Source: Anaerolineales bacterium (GTDB taxonomy: Bacteria > Chloroflexota > Anaerolineae > Anaerolineales > Villigracilaceae). Taken from it: 64,000 nt of DNA. This document shows, one piece after another, positions 45,032 to 52,733 of the stretch. Below the pieces are notes generated by a model. It had not been told where the DNA came from, did no database searches, and saw only the letters and a list, made by a program, of their open reading frames with translations. A program made the translations under genes and the position numbers. Positions within the stretch are counted from its first letter, which is position 1, and the number at the start of each line of letters is the position of its first letter. The DNA lies in assembly GCA_015075725.1 (NCBI GenBank), contig JABTTV010000001.1, forward strand, positions 1 to 64,000, in the 5' to 3' direction.

Positions 45032-45910
45032 TTACCTTTTTGTATTTACGTTGTCAATACGGGTTTCAATTCCAATCCCCTCTTCAAAACTGCGCGGACT
45101 GAATCCAAAATCTCGTCGTGCTTCTTCGTACGAGAACGCCTTATCCTCATTGAGTCTCAGCACCTGTTCTGCTTTGATGGGCAAACGAAGTCCAATCCGC
45201 TCGGTGAATTGCAAGGCGCGGACGATGGGCATGTAGGGTAGGTGCAACTTCCACACGCGTTTGCCGAGCGCAGATGCCACCGTGTCGATGACCTGGTTAT
45301 ACGTCAGCGGGGCTTTGCCTGCGATGTTGTAACTCTTGCGGATGGTCACGTCGTTTTGCAGGGCAAGCAGCACGGCTTGAGCGACATCGTCCACGAAGAT
45401 GGGCTGCTGCAACGACTCGCCGTCACCGAAGATGGGCAGGATGGGTGTCACTCTGAGCAGACGAATCAGCCGCCACATATTGCGGTCACGCGGAGAACCG
45501 TAGATCATGGTCGGGCGCAGGATGGTGTAGTCCAGCCCGCTGGCATGAATGACTTCTTCGGCGGCAAGACGCACGGATTTGCTGCCTGCGTTCAACTGCG
45601 TGAAGATAGCGGTGGTGCTGATGAAAATTCCGCGCTTCACGCCCGCCTCTTTCATGGACCTTAGAATTGATTCTGCGTGCCCGAACCCGAGTGATGCGAT
45701 GTTGACGAGCACGTCCACGCCGCGCAGGGCGGCGGTGAATGTTTCAGGGTTGGCGAAGTCTCCTGTCGCCCACTCCACTGTCAGCGTAGAAAGAGGCGAC
45801 CGGTCGCTTGTGGGGCGCACAAAGGCGCGGACTTGGAATCCGCTTTTGAGGAGGAGCGGGATGAGGCGAGAGCCGGTGAATCCAGTGCCGCCTGTGACGA
45901 GTATTTTCAT
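45032..45910 (-). CDS. NAD-dependent epimerase/dehydratase
   Basis: A 292-residue extended SDR. The nucleotide-binding motif is ILVTGGTGFTGSRLIPLLL at residues 3-21. LRPTMIYGSPRDRN follows in the substrate region. The catalytic Y-x3-K is not clear, as in many atypical extended SDRs. The likely role is nucleotide-sugar modification for the neighbouring glycosyltransferase; a complex I assembly-type role is possible. ATG 45910 begins the Rossmann strand and is preferred over GTG 45925. The region upstream is a repeat that overlaps the end of the glycosyltransferase gene. Confidence 0.82.
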   Translation of the reverse strand: MKILVTGGTGFTGSRLIPLLLKSGFQVRAFVRPTSDRSPLSTLTVEWATGDFANPETFTAALRGVDVLVNIASLGFGHAESILRSMKEAGVKRGIFISTTAIFTQLNAGSKSVRLAAEEVIHASGLDYTILRPTMIYGSPRDRNMWRLIRLLRVTPILPIFGDGESLQQPIFVDDVAQAVLLALQNDVTIRKSYNIAGKAPLTYNQVIDTVASALGKRVWKLHLPYMPIVRALQFTERIGLRLPIKAEQVLRLNEDKAFSYEEARRDFGFSPRSFEEGIGIETRIDNVNTKR

Positions 45911-45919
45911 GAAAGATTC

Positions 45920-45965
45920 AACCACGAAGGAAATCCTTTGTGACCCTTAGTGCTCCTTTGTGGTT
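45920..45965. repeat. AACCACGAAGG...CCTTTGTGGTT repeat (family D)
   Basis: Inverted ends of 11 bp (one mismatch) with TCCTTTGTGACCC inside. It overlaps the last codons of the glycosyltransferase gene (TTKEH-stop is encoded by the repeat). Related copies lie near 39941-39997 and 51297-51371. Confidence 0.6.
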
Positions 45966-47173
45966 AATGATTTTAGCAAGTTGAGGGTTTCATTCAACCT
46001 ATCGCGGCGATCTAAATTCTTCACGAGATACTCGCGGGCGTTCGCACCCATCTCTTTCACCTGCGCGGGGTTCTGCGAGAGTTCGAGAATTTTCTGTGCA
46101 AGCATGGCATCATCCGCCGGGTGGACGTAGACGCCGCCATTCGACGACTCGATCAAATCGCGGGTGATGCCGTCGATGACGATGATGCTGGCGCGACCGG
46201 CTGCCATATAGTCGAAGACTTTGTTTGGGTAGGTGGTGCGGAAGGCGGGAATGTCTTGCAAAATGGCGAGACAAACATCGGCGGAGGCAACGATGCGAGG
46301 CATGTCCTTTTTAGGGCGCGTGCCCGCGAAGATGACGTTGGTGAGATTTTTATTTTGCGCTTCGGCTTCGAGGCGTGTTTTTTCTTTGCCGTCGCCGAAT
46401 AATAAAAAATTAATTCGTTCTTCTTTCTTCAATCTTTCTGCCGCACGAAGCAGCGTATCAATATCGTTTGCCTGTCCCAGCGCCCCCGCATACAAGACCA
46501 CGAATTTGTCTTCGAGGTTGAGTTCTTTGCGAATGGACGAACCATCAATAGACGGGTTGAACATGTCCACATCGGTGCCGTATGGAATGTAGGTGACTTT
46601 GTTGGCAGGCACACCTTTTGCAAGCATGTACTCACGATATGCAGGCGAGTTAACCAAGATGTGATCGGCGCGTTTGTATAAGAAGTTTTCGAGCCAGCGT
46701 GAAAGCGCAATGATGATGGGATTCTTCAACACGCCCATGCTGATGCCAAACTCGGGCCACAGGTCGCGCACTTCGAGCAGGAAAGGTTTGCGGCGCAGTG
46801 CCGCCACCACCCAGGCTGAAACGGCTTGAAAGATCGGGGGCGTGGTGCCCAGCACGAGGTCCACATTTTTGAGGTGCAGGGCAGTGAGTATGGATGAGAA
46901 CATGAAACTGAAGAAGGCGATCACCCTCCAGAAATAACTGCGATGAATGGCGGGGTACATGTATGAACGGAAAACACGGATACCGTCTATGTTCTGCTCG
47001 GTGTAAAGTCCGCTGCGCTCCACAGTACGTTGCCCGGTCTGATAATTCAGATCGCTGGCGACGATGATAAGTTCGTGCCCGCGTTCTTTGAGGAATTTAC
47101 CCATCTCAAAATGACGGGTATGCCCCGGCTCCTCGGGTGAGACAAAGACCTGGTTGATGAGTAAAATCTTCAT
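45947..47173 (-). CDS. Family 4 glycosyltransferase (WbuB/WcaI-like)
   Basis: A 408-residue GT-B glycosyltransferase. The N-terminal domain has LLINQVFVSPEEPGHTRHFEMGK and LEVRDLWPEFGI. The donor-binding C-terminal domain has VLYAGALGQANDIDTLLRA, GDGKEKTRLE and the E-x7-E-like region FRTTYPNKVFDYMAAGRASI. It would add a sugar to a lipid-linked polysaccharide repeat unit, consistent with the WecA-like gene 5 kb away. No ribosome-binding site; TATAAT lies 9 bp before the ATG. Its last five residues come from a dispersed repeat, so the original C-terminus may have been replaced. Confidence 0.88.
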   Translation of the reverse strand: MKILLINQVFVSPEEPGHTRHFEMGKFLKERGHELIIVASDLNYQTGQRTVERSGLYTEQNIDGIRVFRSYMYPAIHRSYFWRVIAFFSFMFSSILTALHLKNVDLVLGTTPPIFQAVSAWVVAALRRKPFLLEVRDLWPEFGISMGVLKNPIIIALSRWLENFLYKRADHILVNSPAYREYMLAKGVPANKVTYIPYGTDVDMFNPSIDGSSIRKELNLEDKFVVLYAGALGQANDIDTLLRAAERLKKEERINFLLFGDGKEKTRLEAEAQNKNLTNVIFAGTRPKKDMPRIVASADVCLAILQDIPAFRTTYPNKVFDYMAAGRASIIVIDGITRDLIESSNGGVYVHPADDAMLAQKILELSQNPAQVKEMGANAREYLVKNLDRRDRLNETLNLLKSLTTKEH

Positions 47174-47182
47174 GCCAGGGAA

Positions 47183-47188
47183 ATTATA
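47183..47188 (-). promoter_or_regulatory. -10 box 9 nt before the glycosyltransferase start
   Basis: TATAAT on the minus strand with 9 nt to the ATG at 47173; no Shine-Dalgarno sequence fits in that space. Confidence 0.55.
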
Positions 47189-47372
47189 GCAGGGGGAGTT
47201 GCCGAATGTTCAGGATGACCGCCACCGCTTGTTCGTACAGTTTATCTCATTATTTGATTAGCCTCCCTGCGAACCTGTTATTGTTATACAGAAGGGATCA
47301 CCGAAGGACCTGAAAAGATTCTTCCCGGTGCTGCGTGCAATAAAAGAATTCTTTCCAGACATCCCATTAAAC

Positions 47373-47401
47373 GAGGAGAGCGCCGGTCGGGCGCCCTCCT
47401 C
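47373..47401 (-). terminator. Hairpin after the small membrane protein gene
   Basis: GAGGAG-A-GCGCC and GGCGC-C-CTCCTC form an 11-bp stem with one mismatch. It lies 22 bp past the stop of the 46-residue gene. The U-tract is weak (GTTTAA). Confidence 0.45.
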
Positions 47402-47422
47402 TTCAATACATGTACGCATGCC

Positions 47423-47563
47423 TCACAACCGCGAACGATGATCCACTATGCGTTCGTCGATCACAACATATTTCTTGCGGTCGCTCAATACTTTTTCGGT
47501 CGATGAAATCAAGCCGTACAATACGAAAAGAGCGATACCGGTAATGAATATTGTGGTAACCAT
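47423..47563 (-). CDS. 46-residue small membrane protein
   Basis: A short gene supported by a strong AAGGAGG ribosome-binding site 5 bp before the ATG at 47563. Residues about 2-18 are a single membrane helix (TTIFITGIALFVLYGLI). The remainder is hydrophilic with an Asp/Arg/Lys-rich segment (SDRKKYVVIDERIVDHRSR). It resembles no family I can name. A hairpin follows the stop. Other reading frames across this stretch lack a ribosome-binding site. Confidence 0.55.
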   Translation of the reverse strand: MVTTIFITGIALFVLYGLISSTEKVLSDRKKYVVIDERIVDHRSRL

Positions 47564-47852
47564 TGGAACCTCCTTACTTCGGCAAAACTGCCGTTCGATT
47601 CATGATGCGAAACCACATGATAACGGATGAGTATTGGAATCTCATTAATGGATCAAGGTCCCCGCCTCATGACGGACCTGTATCCGGGTAGCCCATTGGT
47701 TGCATTTATCCTCCCTTTACTTGAATCCTGCCAAAAAATGTTCACTATTGGGCTGATTCGGTTTCAGACTAGCTCTTCCGATGAACTGGCTACGCGCAGA
47801 CGAGAATCCGAGCGTTTAGCAACTTGCCTCGAACAATCGCGGCTTCTCATGC

Positions 47853-47858
47853 TATAAT
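47853..47858 (+). promoter_or_regulatory. -10 box for the aspS leader
   Basis: A perfect TATAAT with 9 nt to the leader ATG at 47868. No good -35 is seen at 16-18 bp. Transcription would start 2-4 nt before the leader ORF. The preceding part of 47564-47850 shows no gene. Confidence 0.6.
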
Positions 47859-47867
47859 CCCGCCACG

Positions 47868-47951
47868 ATGAAGCACCCGATCCACTTTGCCAACAACGAT
47901 AATAATAATGATAATGACGATCTCCCCTATCGTTGGGCGAAGCCTTGCTAG
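47868..47951 (+). CDS. Asn/Asp-rich leader peptide of the aspS attenuator
   Basis: A 27-codon ORF ending in TAG. Codons 9-18 read N-N-D-N-N-N-D-N-D-D, ten consecutive Asn or Asp codons, which is far beyond chance in a short ORF directly upstream of aspartyl-tRNA synthetase. Its codons 22-25 (bases 47931-47940) overlap the antiterminator strand. The peptide itself probably has no function; its translation senses charged tRNA-Asn and tRNA-Asp. It has almost no 5' untranslated region. Confidence 0.8.
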   Translation: MKHPIHFANNDNNNDNDDLPYRWAKPC

Positions 47952-48014
47952 TTGACAACGCAAATCAAGTCAAGCCAATCGCCCGACGCAGAAGCGCAGG
48001 GCGATTTATTTTAT
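47931..48014 (+). promoter_or_regulatory. Transcription attenuator (antiterminator/terminator) of aspS
   Basis: Terminator: AATCGCCC (47977-47984) pairs with GGGCGATT (47999-48006), closed over an inner CGC/GCG hairpin and followed by TATTTTAT. Antiterminator: 47931-47940 (CGTTGGGCGA) pairs with 47979-47988 (TCGCCCGACG) over 10 bp with one G-U pair, using up the 5' arm of the terminator. A ribosome stalled in the Asn/Asp run leaves 47931-47940 free, so the antiterminator forms; a ribosome at the stop codon covers it, so the terminator forms. Confidence 0.8.
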
Positions 48015-48021
48015 CTATTCC

Positions 48022-48076
48022 ATGTCATTTGCGAGAGCGGCACAATTCCGCTCGAAGCAATCTCCCCGCAATGACA
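48022..48076. repeat. ATGTCATTTGCGAG...GCAATGACAT repeat (family A)
   Basis: The shortest family A copy in the window, lying between the attenuator and the aspS ribosome-binding site. Inverted ends enclose a GAGCGG...CCGCTC hairpin and GAAGCAATCTC. Confidence 0.65.
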
Positions 48077-48098
48077 TAATCCTTTCGGAGGCGCAAGA

Positions 48099-49862
48099 AT
48101 GTACAGAACTCATCTTTGTGGAGAATTAAGAGCCAGTCATGCCGGGCAGACCGTCACACTCGCAGGCTGGGTAAATCGACGCCGCGATCACGGCGGGGTG
48201 GCATTCTTTGACCTGCGTGACCGCGCAGGCATTGTTCAGGTCACCATCAATCCCGACTTGCCCAAAGAAATGCTTGATCTCGTTGCAGATGTGCGCAATG
48301 AGTGGGTTTTACAGATCGAAGGCGTGGCACAAAAACGCCCTGAAGGGATGGAAAATCCCAAAATGGAAACGGGCGAAGTAGAGGTCATTGCCAAAAATGT
48401 GACCGTACTCAACCCGTCCAGGACTCCGCCGTTCATGGTCAACACCGATAACGACCTGCCCGACGAGAACATGCGTTTGAAATACCGTTACATTGACCTG
48501 CGCCGCGAACGCCTGACCAGGAATATGGTGCTGCGGCATAAGATCGTCAAGTTCATGCGCGACTATCTCGATAAAGAAGGCTTTATCGAGATCGAAACGC
48601 CGATCATGTTCAAAGCGACTCCGGAAGGCGCGCGCGATTACCTCGTTCCTTCCCGCATTTACCCGGGTCAGTTCTACGCATTGCCCCAGTCGCCCCAGCA
48701 GTTGAAACAATTGCTGATGGTGGCAGGCATGGACAAATATTTCCAGATCGCGCGCTGCTTCCGCGATGAAGACCTGCGCGGCGACCGTCAGCCCGAATTC
48801 ACACAGCTAGACCTTGAGATGTCTTTCGTGCAACGCGACGATGTGTTGGATCTGGTCGAAGGCCTGTTCACGGCGATGCTGCCTGAAGTGGCGCCTTACA
48901 AGAAGTTGTTTTCTTCGCCGTGGCCCAAGTTCTCTTATAAGGAAGTGCTCGAGCGCTTCGGCACAGACAAACCCGACCTGCGCTTCGGCATGGAGTTGAT
49001 CGACGTCACCGATATTTTAGCGAAGAGTGAGTTCAAGGTCTTCCAGTCTGCGTTGGAGGCGGGCGGTGTGATCAAGTGCATCGTCGCTCCCAAGTCTGCG
49101 GAGATGTCACGCAAGGAACTCGACGCGCTCACCGGAGTGGCGAAGTCGTTTGGGGCGAAGGGAATGCCCTATTTGGCGGTAACAGCCGAGGGCGTGAAAG
49201 GAAGCGCGGCAAAGTTCTTTAAGGAGGAAGAACTGGCAGCGTTGAAAGAAAAAACGGGAGCAGGAGTCGGCGATCTGATCGTCTTCGCTTCTGATGCCCG
49301 CGCGGTGGTCAACAAAACGCTGGGCGGGCTGCGCCTCTGGTTCCGCGATAGGTTGGATTTGGCAGATAAAAATATGATGGCATTCGCGTGGGTTGTGGAC
49401 TTCCCGTTCTTTGCGTTCAATGAAGAAACGCAAACATGGGAGTCGGAACATCATCCGTTCACGATGCCGAAGATGGAAGACCTGCCGAAGTTCGATACCG
49501 ATCCTGGCGCGGTGCTTTCGGATGCGTATGACATGGTGTGTAACGGATATGAGACCGCCTCAGGCTCGATCCGTATTCACCGCCGCGATATTCAGATGAA
49601 GATGTTCCAGTTGCTCGGCTTGAGTGACGAGGATATTCAGAAGAAATTCGGTCACATGCTGGAGGCGTTCGAGTATGGCGCTCCCCCGCACGGCGGCATG
49701 GCTCCGGGCATTGACCGTCTCGTGATGCTGCTGGCGGACGAACCGAACATCCGCGAAGTGATCGCCTTCCCGAAGAACCAGAACGGACGCGATGTGATGG
49801 CGGATGCTCCGTCTGAGGTGGAGCCGAAGCAGTTGAAAGAACTACATATCAAATTTAGTTAG
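48099..49862 (+). CDS. aspS: Aspartyl-tRNA synthetase, probably non-discriminating
   Basis: A 587-residue class II bacterial-type AspRS. The N-terminal OB anticodon-binding domain (1-105) has [20 protein letters not shown]. Catalytic motifs are [41 protein letters not shown] (motif 2), and [18 protein letters not shown] (motif 3). A GAD insert lies at about 285-420. Residue 31 is His and residue 83 is Gly in RPEGMENP; in studied enzymes these mark AspRS forms that also charge tRNA-Asn, whereas discriminating forms have Leu and Lys. GatCAB genes lie 1.5 kb downstream. A GGAGG precedes the ATG, and an attenuator with Asn/Asp codons lies upstream. Confidence 0.96.
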   Translation: MYRTHLCGELRASHAGQTVTLAGWVNRRRDHGGVAFFDLRDRAGIVQVTINPDLPKEMLDLVADVRNEWVLQIEGVAQKRPEGMENPKMETGEVEVIAKNVTVLNPSRTPPFMVNTDNDLPDENMRLKYRYIDLRRERLTRNMVLRHKIVKFMRDYLDKEGFIEIETPIMFKATPEGARDYLVPSRIYPGQFYALPQSPQQLKQLLMVAGMDKYFQIARCFRDEDLRGDRQPEFTQLDLEMSFVQRDDVLDLVEGLFTAMLPEVAPYKKLFSSPWPKFSYKEVLERFGTDKPDLRFGMELIDVTDILAKSEFKVFQSALEAGGVIKCIVAPKSAEMSRKELDALTGVAKSFGAKGMPYLAVTAEGVKGSAAKFFKEEELAALKEKTGAGVGDLIVFASDARAVVNKTLGGLRLWFRDRLDLADKNMMAFAWVVDFPFFAFNEETQTWESEHHPFTMPKMEDLPKFDTDPGAVLSDAYDMVCNGYETASGSIRIHRRDIQMKMFQLLGLSDEDIQKKFGHMLEAFEYGAPPHGGMAPGIDRLVMLLADEPNIREVIAFPKNQNGRDVMADAPSEVEPKQLKELHIKFS

Positions 49863-49888
49863 GATAAAACAGGAAAGAAAAGGAAACC

Positions 49889-50113
49889 ATGAACATAAAA
49901 GAATTGATCGTCAATAAAACAGCGAAGTTTGTATACTGCACCGACGGAGCGCTGTGGTATGACGTCGATGGTTTTCGTTTTCCTGTTCCATTCGAAGAAA
50001 CAGTTGGTGCTTATTTCAAGCCCGAACATAAAGCGATCAACCTGATGCGCTGGATACGCAAACAGTTGGAAGAGAACGATGAGCAACGGAAGGCACAATC
50101 AAAAGTCAGGTAA
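49889..50113 (+). CDS. Conserved small protein upstream of a MazF-like toxin
   Basis: A 74-residue protein with no DNA-binding motif that I recognise. It has YCTDGALWYDVDGFRFPVP and NLMRWIRKQLEEN segments; I recall similar conserved hypothetical proteins in Proteobacteria, so it may not be a dedicated antitoxin. It overlaps the MazF-like gene by 35 bp, which suggests coupled translation and a possible antitoxin role. AAGGAAA precedes the ATG. Confidence 0.6.
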   Translation: MNIKELIVNKTAKFVYCTDGALWYDVDGFRFPVPFEETVGAYFKPEHKAINLMRWIRKQLEENDEQRKAQSKVR

Positions 50114-50480
50114 TGTGTCGATGGGCGCCAAACAAGGTGATGTGTTTTGGATCACACCAAATAAAACAAACGGGATCGGATCCGATCACATTCATCCGCA
50201 TGTTGTCATTCAGGTACACGTACAAAATAAAGTGGCCGTTTGTGCTTTGACCACAAACCTAAAGCGCGCCAAGGACCCTGGCAATGTACTGCTCGATGAA
50301 GGTGAAGCTGGTCTTCCAAAACAAAGTGTCATCGTTGCGTCACAAGTCAATACAGTGGACGAAATGCAATTAGGTGAATATATCGGGACATTGACTGAGC
50401 AAAGGATTCATCAAGTGCTGGCTGGTATGCGTTTTTTACAGTTCATGATCCAACACTACGAGAAGGAAGCATATTTATGA
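50079..50480 (+). CDS. MazF/PemK-like endoribonuclease toxin
   Basis: A 133-residue protein of the PemK/MazF fold. GDVFWITPNKTNGIGSDHIHPHVVIQV is the first strand pair, followed by CALTTNLKRAKDPGNVLLDEGEAGLPKQSVIVASQVNTVDE, which contains the typical Ser and Gln/Val region. The expected catalytic Arg in the first loop is replaced here by other residues, so activity is uncertain. The ATG at 50079 has GGAAGAG upstream; a second ATG at 50121 is possible. Its stop overlaps the dapB-like start by 4 bp, an odd coupling of a toxin to a metabolic gene. Confidence 0.75.
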   Translation: MSNGRHNQKSGNVSMGAKQGDVFWITPNKTNGIGSDHIHPHVVIQVHVQNKVAVCALTTNLKRAKDPGNVLLDEGEAGLPKQSVIVASQVNTVDEMQLGEYIGTLTEQRIHQVLAGMRFLQFMIQHYEKEAYL

Positions 50481-51286
50481 CCATTCGAGTTTGTCTTGCT
50501 GGCGCTACAGGTTGGGCGGGGTCTGCGGTTGCCAGAACAATTGCTAAATTAGATGACATTGTGCTGGTCTCTGCGGTTTCACGCACCCATGCTGGCAAGA
50601 CGCTTGGCGAGGCGTTGAACGAGTCAAGTTTGGCTTGCCCCATTTATGCAACGGCACAGGAAGCATTGGCAGCTCGACCGTGTGATGTGTTCTTTGAATT
50701 CACAAAGCCGGATGTGGCGAAATTAAACGTGCTGAGCGCCTTGCAGCACGGAGCGCACGTCGTGGTTGGCACATCGGGATTGACGGACGAAGACTACACC
50801 GAAATTGCATTTTTTGCCGACAAATCTCAGCGTGGTGTTCTGGCTGTCGGCAACTTTGCCTTGACCGTTGTCCTGCTTCAAAAGTTCGCCGAGATTGCGG
50901 CGCGCTTCATTCCGCAATGGGAGATCATCGACTTCGCCAGCGATGGCAAAAAGGACTCCCCCAGCGGAACGGTGCGTGAGTTGGCGAATCGGCTGTCAAA
51001 GGTCCGCTCTTCGGAGCTGACCGTGCCCTTGGAAGAAATACAGGGCGTCAAAGAGACGCGCGGCGCACGGATGAGCGGTTCGCAGGTACACTCTCTGCGA
51101 TTGCCCAGTTACACCATTTCGGCTGAAGTCATCTTCGGCATGCCCGACCAACGGCTGACCCTCCGTCACGATTCAGGTACCAGCGCCCAGCCTTATGTGG
51201 ATGGTTCTTTATTGGCAATCCGCAAAGTCAGTTCGTTTGTCGGTCTGCGCCGCGGATTGGATAGCGTGTTGCACTTTGAGATGTAG
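50477..51286 (+). CDS. DapB-like dihydrodipicolinate reductase family protein with altered active site
   Basis: A 269-residue protein with the DapB fold: an N-terminal Rossmann domain (VCLAGATGWAGSAVA, GTSGL near residue 98) and a C-terminal domain with DSPSGTVRELANRL. In E. coli DapB the active site reads E-A-H-H-R-H-K. Here residues 152-158 are D-F-A-S-D-G-K, so the catalytic His is Ala154 while the Lys (158) is kept. It may therefore act on another substrate, or use a different acid. The start overlaps the MazF-like stop (ATGA). No other lysine-pathway genes are nearby. An 80-bp repeat separates it from gatC. Confidence 0.78.
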   Translation: MTIRVCLAGATGWAGSAVARTIAKLDDIVLVSAVSRTHAGKTLGEALNESSLACPIYATAQEALAARPCDVFFEFTKPDVAKLNVLSALQHGAHVVVGTSGLTDEDYTEIAFFADKSQRGVLAVGNFALTVVLLQKFAEIAARFIPQWEIIDFASDGKKDSPSGTVRELANRLSKVRSSELTVPLEEIQGVKETRGARMSGSQVHSLRLPSYTISAEVIFGMPDQRLTLRHDSGTSAQPYVDGSLLAIRKVSSFVGLRRGLDSVLHFEM

Positions 51287-51296
51287 AAAGCAATTC

Positions 51297-51371
51297 ACAA
51301 CAAAGGGTCACGAAGATGCACGAAGGCTTTAAAATCTTTTCCTCCGTGTTCCCTTGTGACACTTCGTGGTA
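51297..51371. repeat. Family D repeat upstream of gatC
   Basis: ACAAAGGGTCACGAAG and its inverted counterpart CTTGTGACACTTCGTGGT frame an A/T-rich centre. The right end lies 11 bp before the gatC start, so the repeat supplies the gatC 5' leader. Confidence 0.55.
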
Positions 51372-51381
51372 AAGAGGATAT

Positions 51382-51684
51382 ATGACCCAGACCATCGATA
51401 CCAAAACCGTCAAGCACGTCGCATTCCTCGTTCGCCTCGGAATCTCCGAAGAGGAAGCGCAAAAATTCAGCGGACAGTTTTCCTCCATCATTGACTATTT
51501 CAATATGCTCAATGAAGTCGACACATCCAATGTCCTGCCCGTTTCGGATATCGCCAACGCCGAAAACGTGCTGCGCGAAGACGAAGTCAAACCGTCCATG
51601 AGCCGCGAAGAATTCCTCAAGAACGCGCCAAATTCAGAGCGCGGGTATGTCAAGGTCCCGACCGTCTTAGGCGACGAGCAATAA
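51382..51684 (+). CDS. gatC: Asp-tRNA(Asn)/Glu-tRNA(Gln) amidotransferase subunit C
   Basis: A 100-residue GatC, the tether that holds GatA and GatB together. The N-terminal helices have VKHVAFLVRLGISEEEAQKF, followed by FSSIIDYFNMLNEVDTSNV, the Pro-rich LPVSDIANAENVLREDEV loop and the closing VPTVLGDEQ. The gene precedes an inserted adenosine-deaminase gene with 2 bp between them. Confidence 0.95.
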   Translation: MTQTIDTKTVKHVAFLVRLGISEEEAQKFSGQFSSIIDYFNMLNEVDTSNVLPVSDIANAENVLREDEVKPSMSREEFLKNAPNSERGYVKVPTVLGDEQ

Positions 51685-51686
51685 AC

Positions 51687-52730
51687 ATGGGAATCCAGAT
51701 CAAGGATTTCATTGAGCAAATGCCCAAGGTGGAACTTCATGTTCACCTTGAAGGTTCGGTTGTTCCAGAAACATTATTGATACTCGCCCAAAAAAATAAC
51801 ATTGCACTTCCTGCTAATAATCTGGATGAACTGAGGGAATGGTATATCTTCAAGGACTTCGATCACTTCATTGAAATTTACAGCATCATCGCTGGTTGTT
51901 TTCGCCATGCGGATGATATTGAATTAATCGCGCGAGAATTCTTGATTGGACAGGCAAAACAAAATATCCTTTACAGTGAAGTGACCTTTACACCATACAG
52001 CCAATTTGCCGCCAGCGGACTGGGTTTTCACGAGCAAATGGACGCTGTAGAACGGGCGCGTTTGTGGGCGAATGAAGAGCTCGGCGTGGATTTGGGAATC
52101 ATTGTTGATATTCCTCGAATGATCCCTGCCAAGGAAGGCGACGTAGTTGCGGATTGGGTTATCGAACGATATGGAGACGGATTATTGATCGCCCTTGGCT
52201 TGGGCGGACCAGAGATCGGAAACCCGCCCGAAAAATTCAAGACGGCATTTGATAAGGTTCGCGCAAAGGGGATTCCCTGCATTCTTCATGCTGGCGAGAC
52301 AATGGGACCTGAAAGCATCTGGCAGGCATTCCTATTTGCAGACAGTTTGCGGATCGGTCATGGTGTGCGTGCTATCGAGGACCCAAACCTTGTTGAGCAC
52401 TTGCGAGAAAAGCAAATCCCGCTGGAGGTCTGTCCGACCAGCAACATTTGCCTCAAAGTTTATCCGTCTCTTGAAGAGCATAGCCTTACCCAGTTGTTGA
52501 ACGAAGATCTATTTATAACCATCAACAGCGATGACCCGCCCATGTTCAACACGACCCTCACGAATGAATTCCTTCAATTACAGGGACTCCATCATTGGGA
52601 CATGAATCTCATCGAAAAATTAACCTTCAATGCTCTGAACGCCAGCCTATTATCTCTTGAGCAAAAACAAGCTTTGACCAATAAAATCCAAAATCAATTC
52701 AAGCAATTACGCTCGCAACTTTCGGTGTAG
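51687..52730 (+). CDS. add: Adenosine deaminase-family protein
   Basis: A 347-residue metal-dependent deaminase with the amidohydrolase barrel. Metal and catalytic residues are visible: KVELHVHLEGSV (HxH), ILHAGET (His and Glu), IGHGVRA (His), and NSDDPPMF (Asp-Asp). ADA-type enzymes convert adenosine to inosine; related AMP- or adenine-type substrates cannot be excluded. It is wedged between gatC and gatA with 2- and 3-bp gaps, an unusual operon position. Codon use is AT-richer than that of gatA. No separate promoter is visible. Confidence 0.88.
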   Translation: MGIQIKDFIEQMPKVELHVHLEGSVVPETLLILAQKNNIALPANNLDELREWYIFKDFDHFIEIYSIIAGCFRHADDIELIAREFLIGQAKQNILYSEVTFTPYSQFAASGLGFHEQMDAVERARLWANEELGVDLGIIVDIPRMIPAKEGDVVADWVIERYGDGLLIALGLGGPEIGNPPEKFKTAFDKVRAKGIPCILHAGETMGPESIWQAFLFADSLRIGHGVRAIEDPNLVEHLREKQIPLEVCPTSNICLKVYPSLEEHSLTQLLNEDLFITINSDDPPMFNTTLTNEFLQLQGLHHWDMNLIEKLTFNALNASLLSLEQKQALTNKIQNQFKQLRSQLSV

Positions 52731-52733
52731 CCT

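Noticed and set aside
47868-47951. T-box riboswitch as an alternative explanation for aspS control
   Set aside because: No T-box consensus (AGGGUGGNACCGCG-like) or specifier hairpin is present; the leader-peptide model explains the Asn/Asp run and the alternative pairing.
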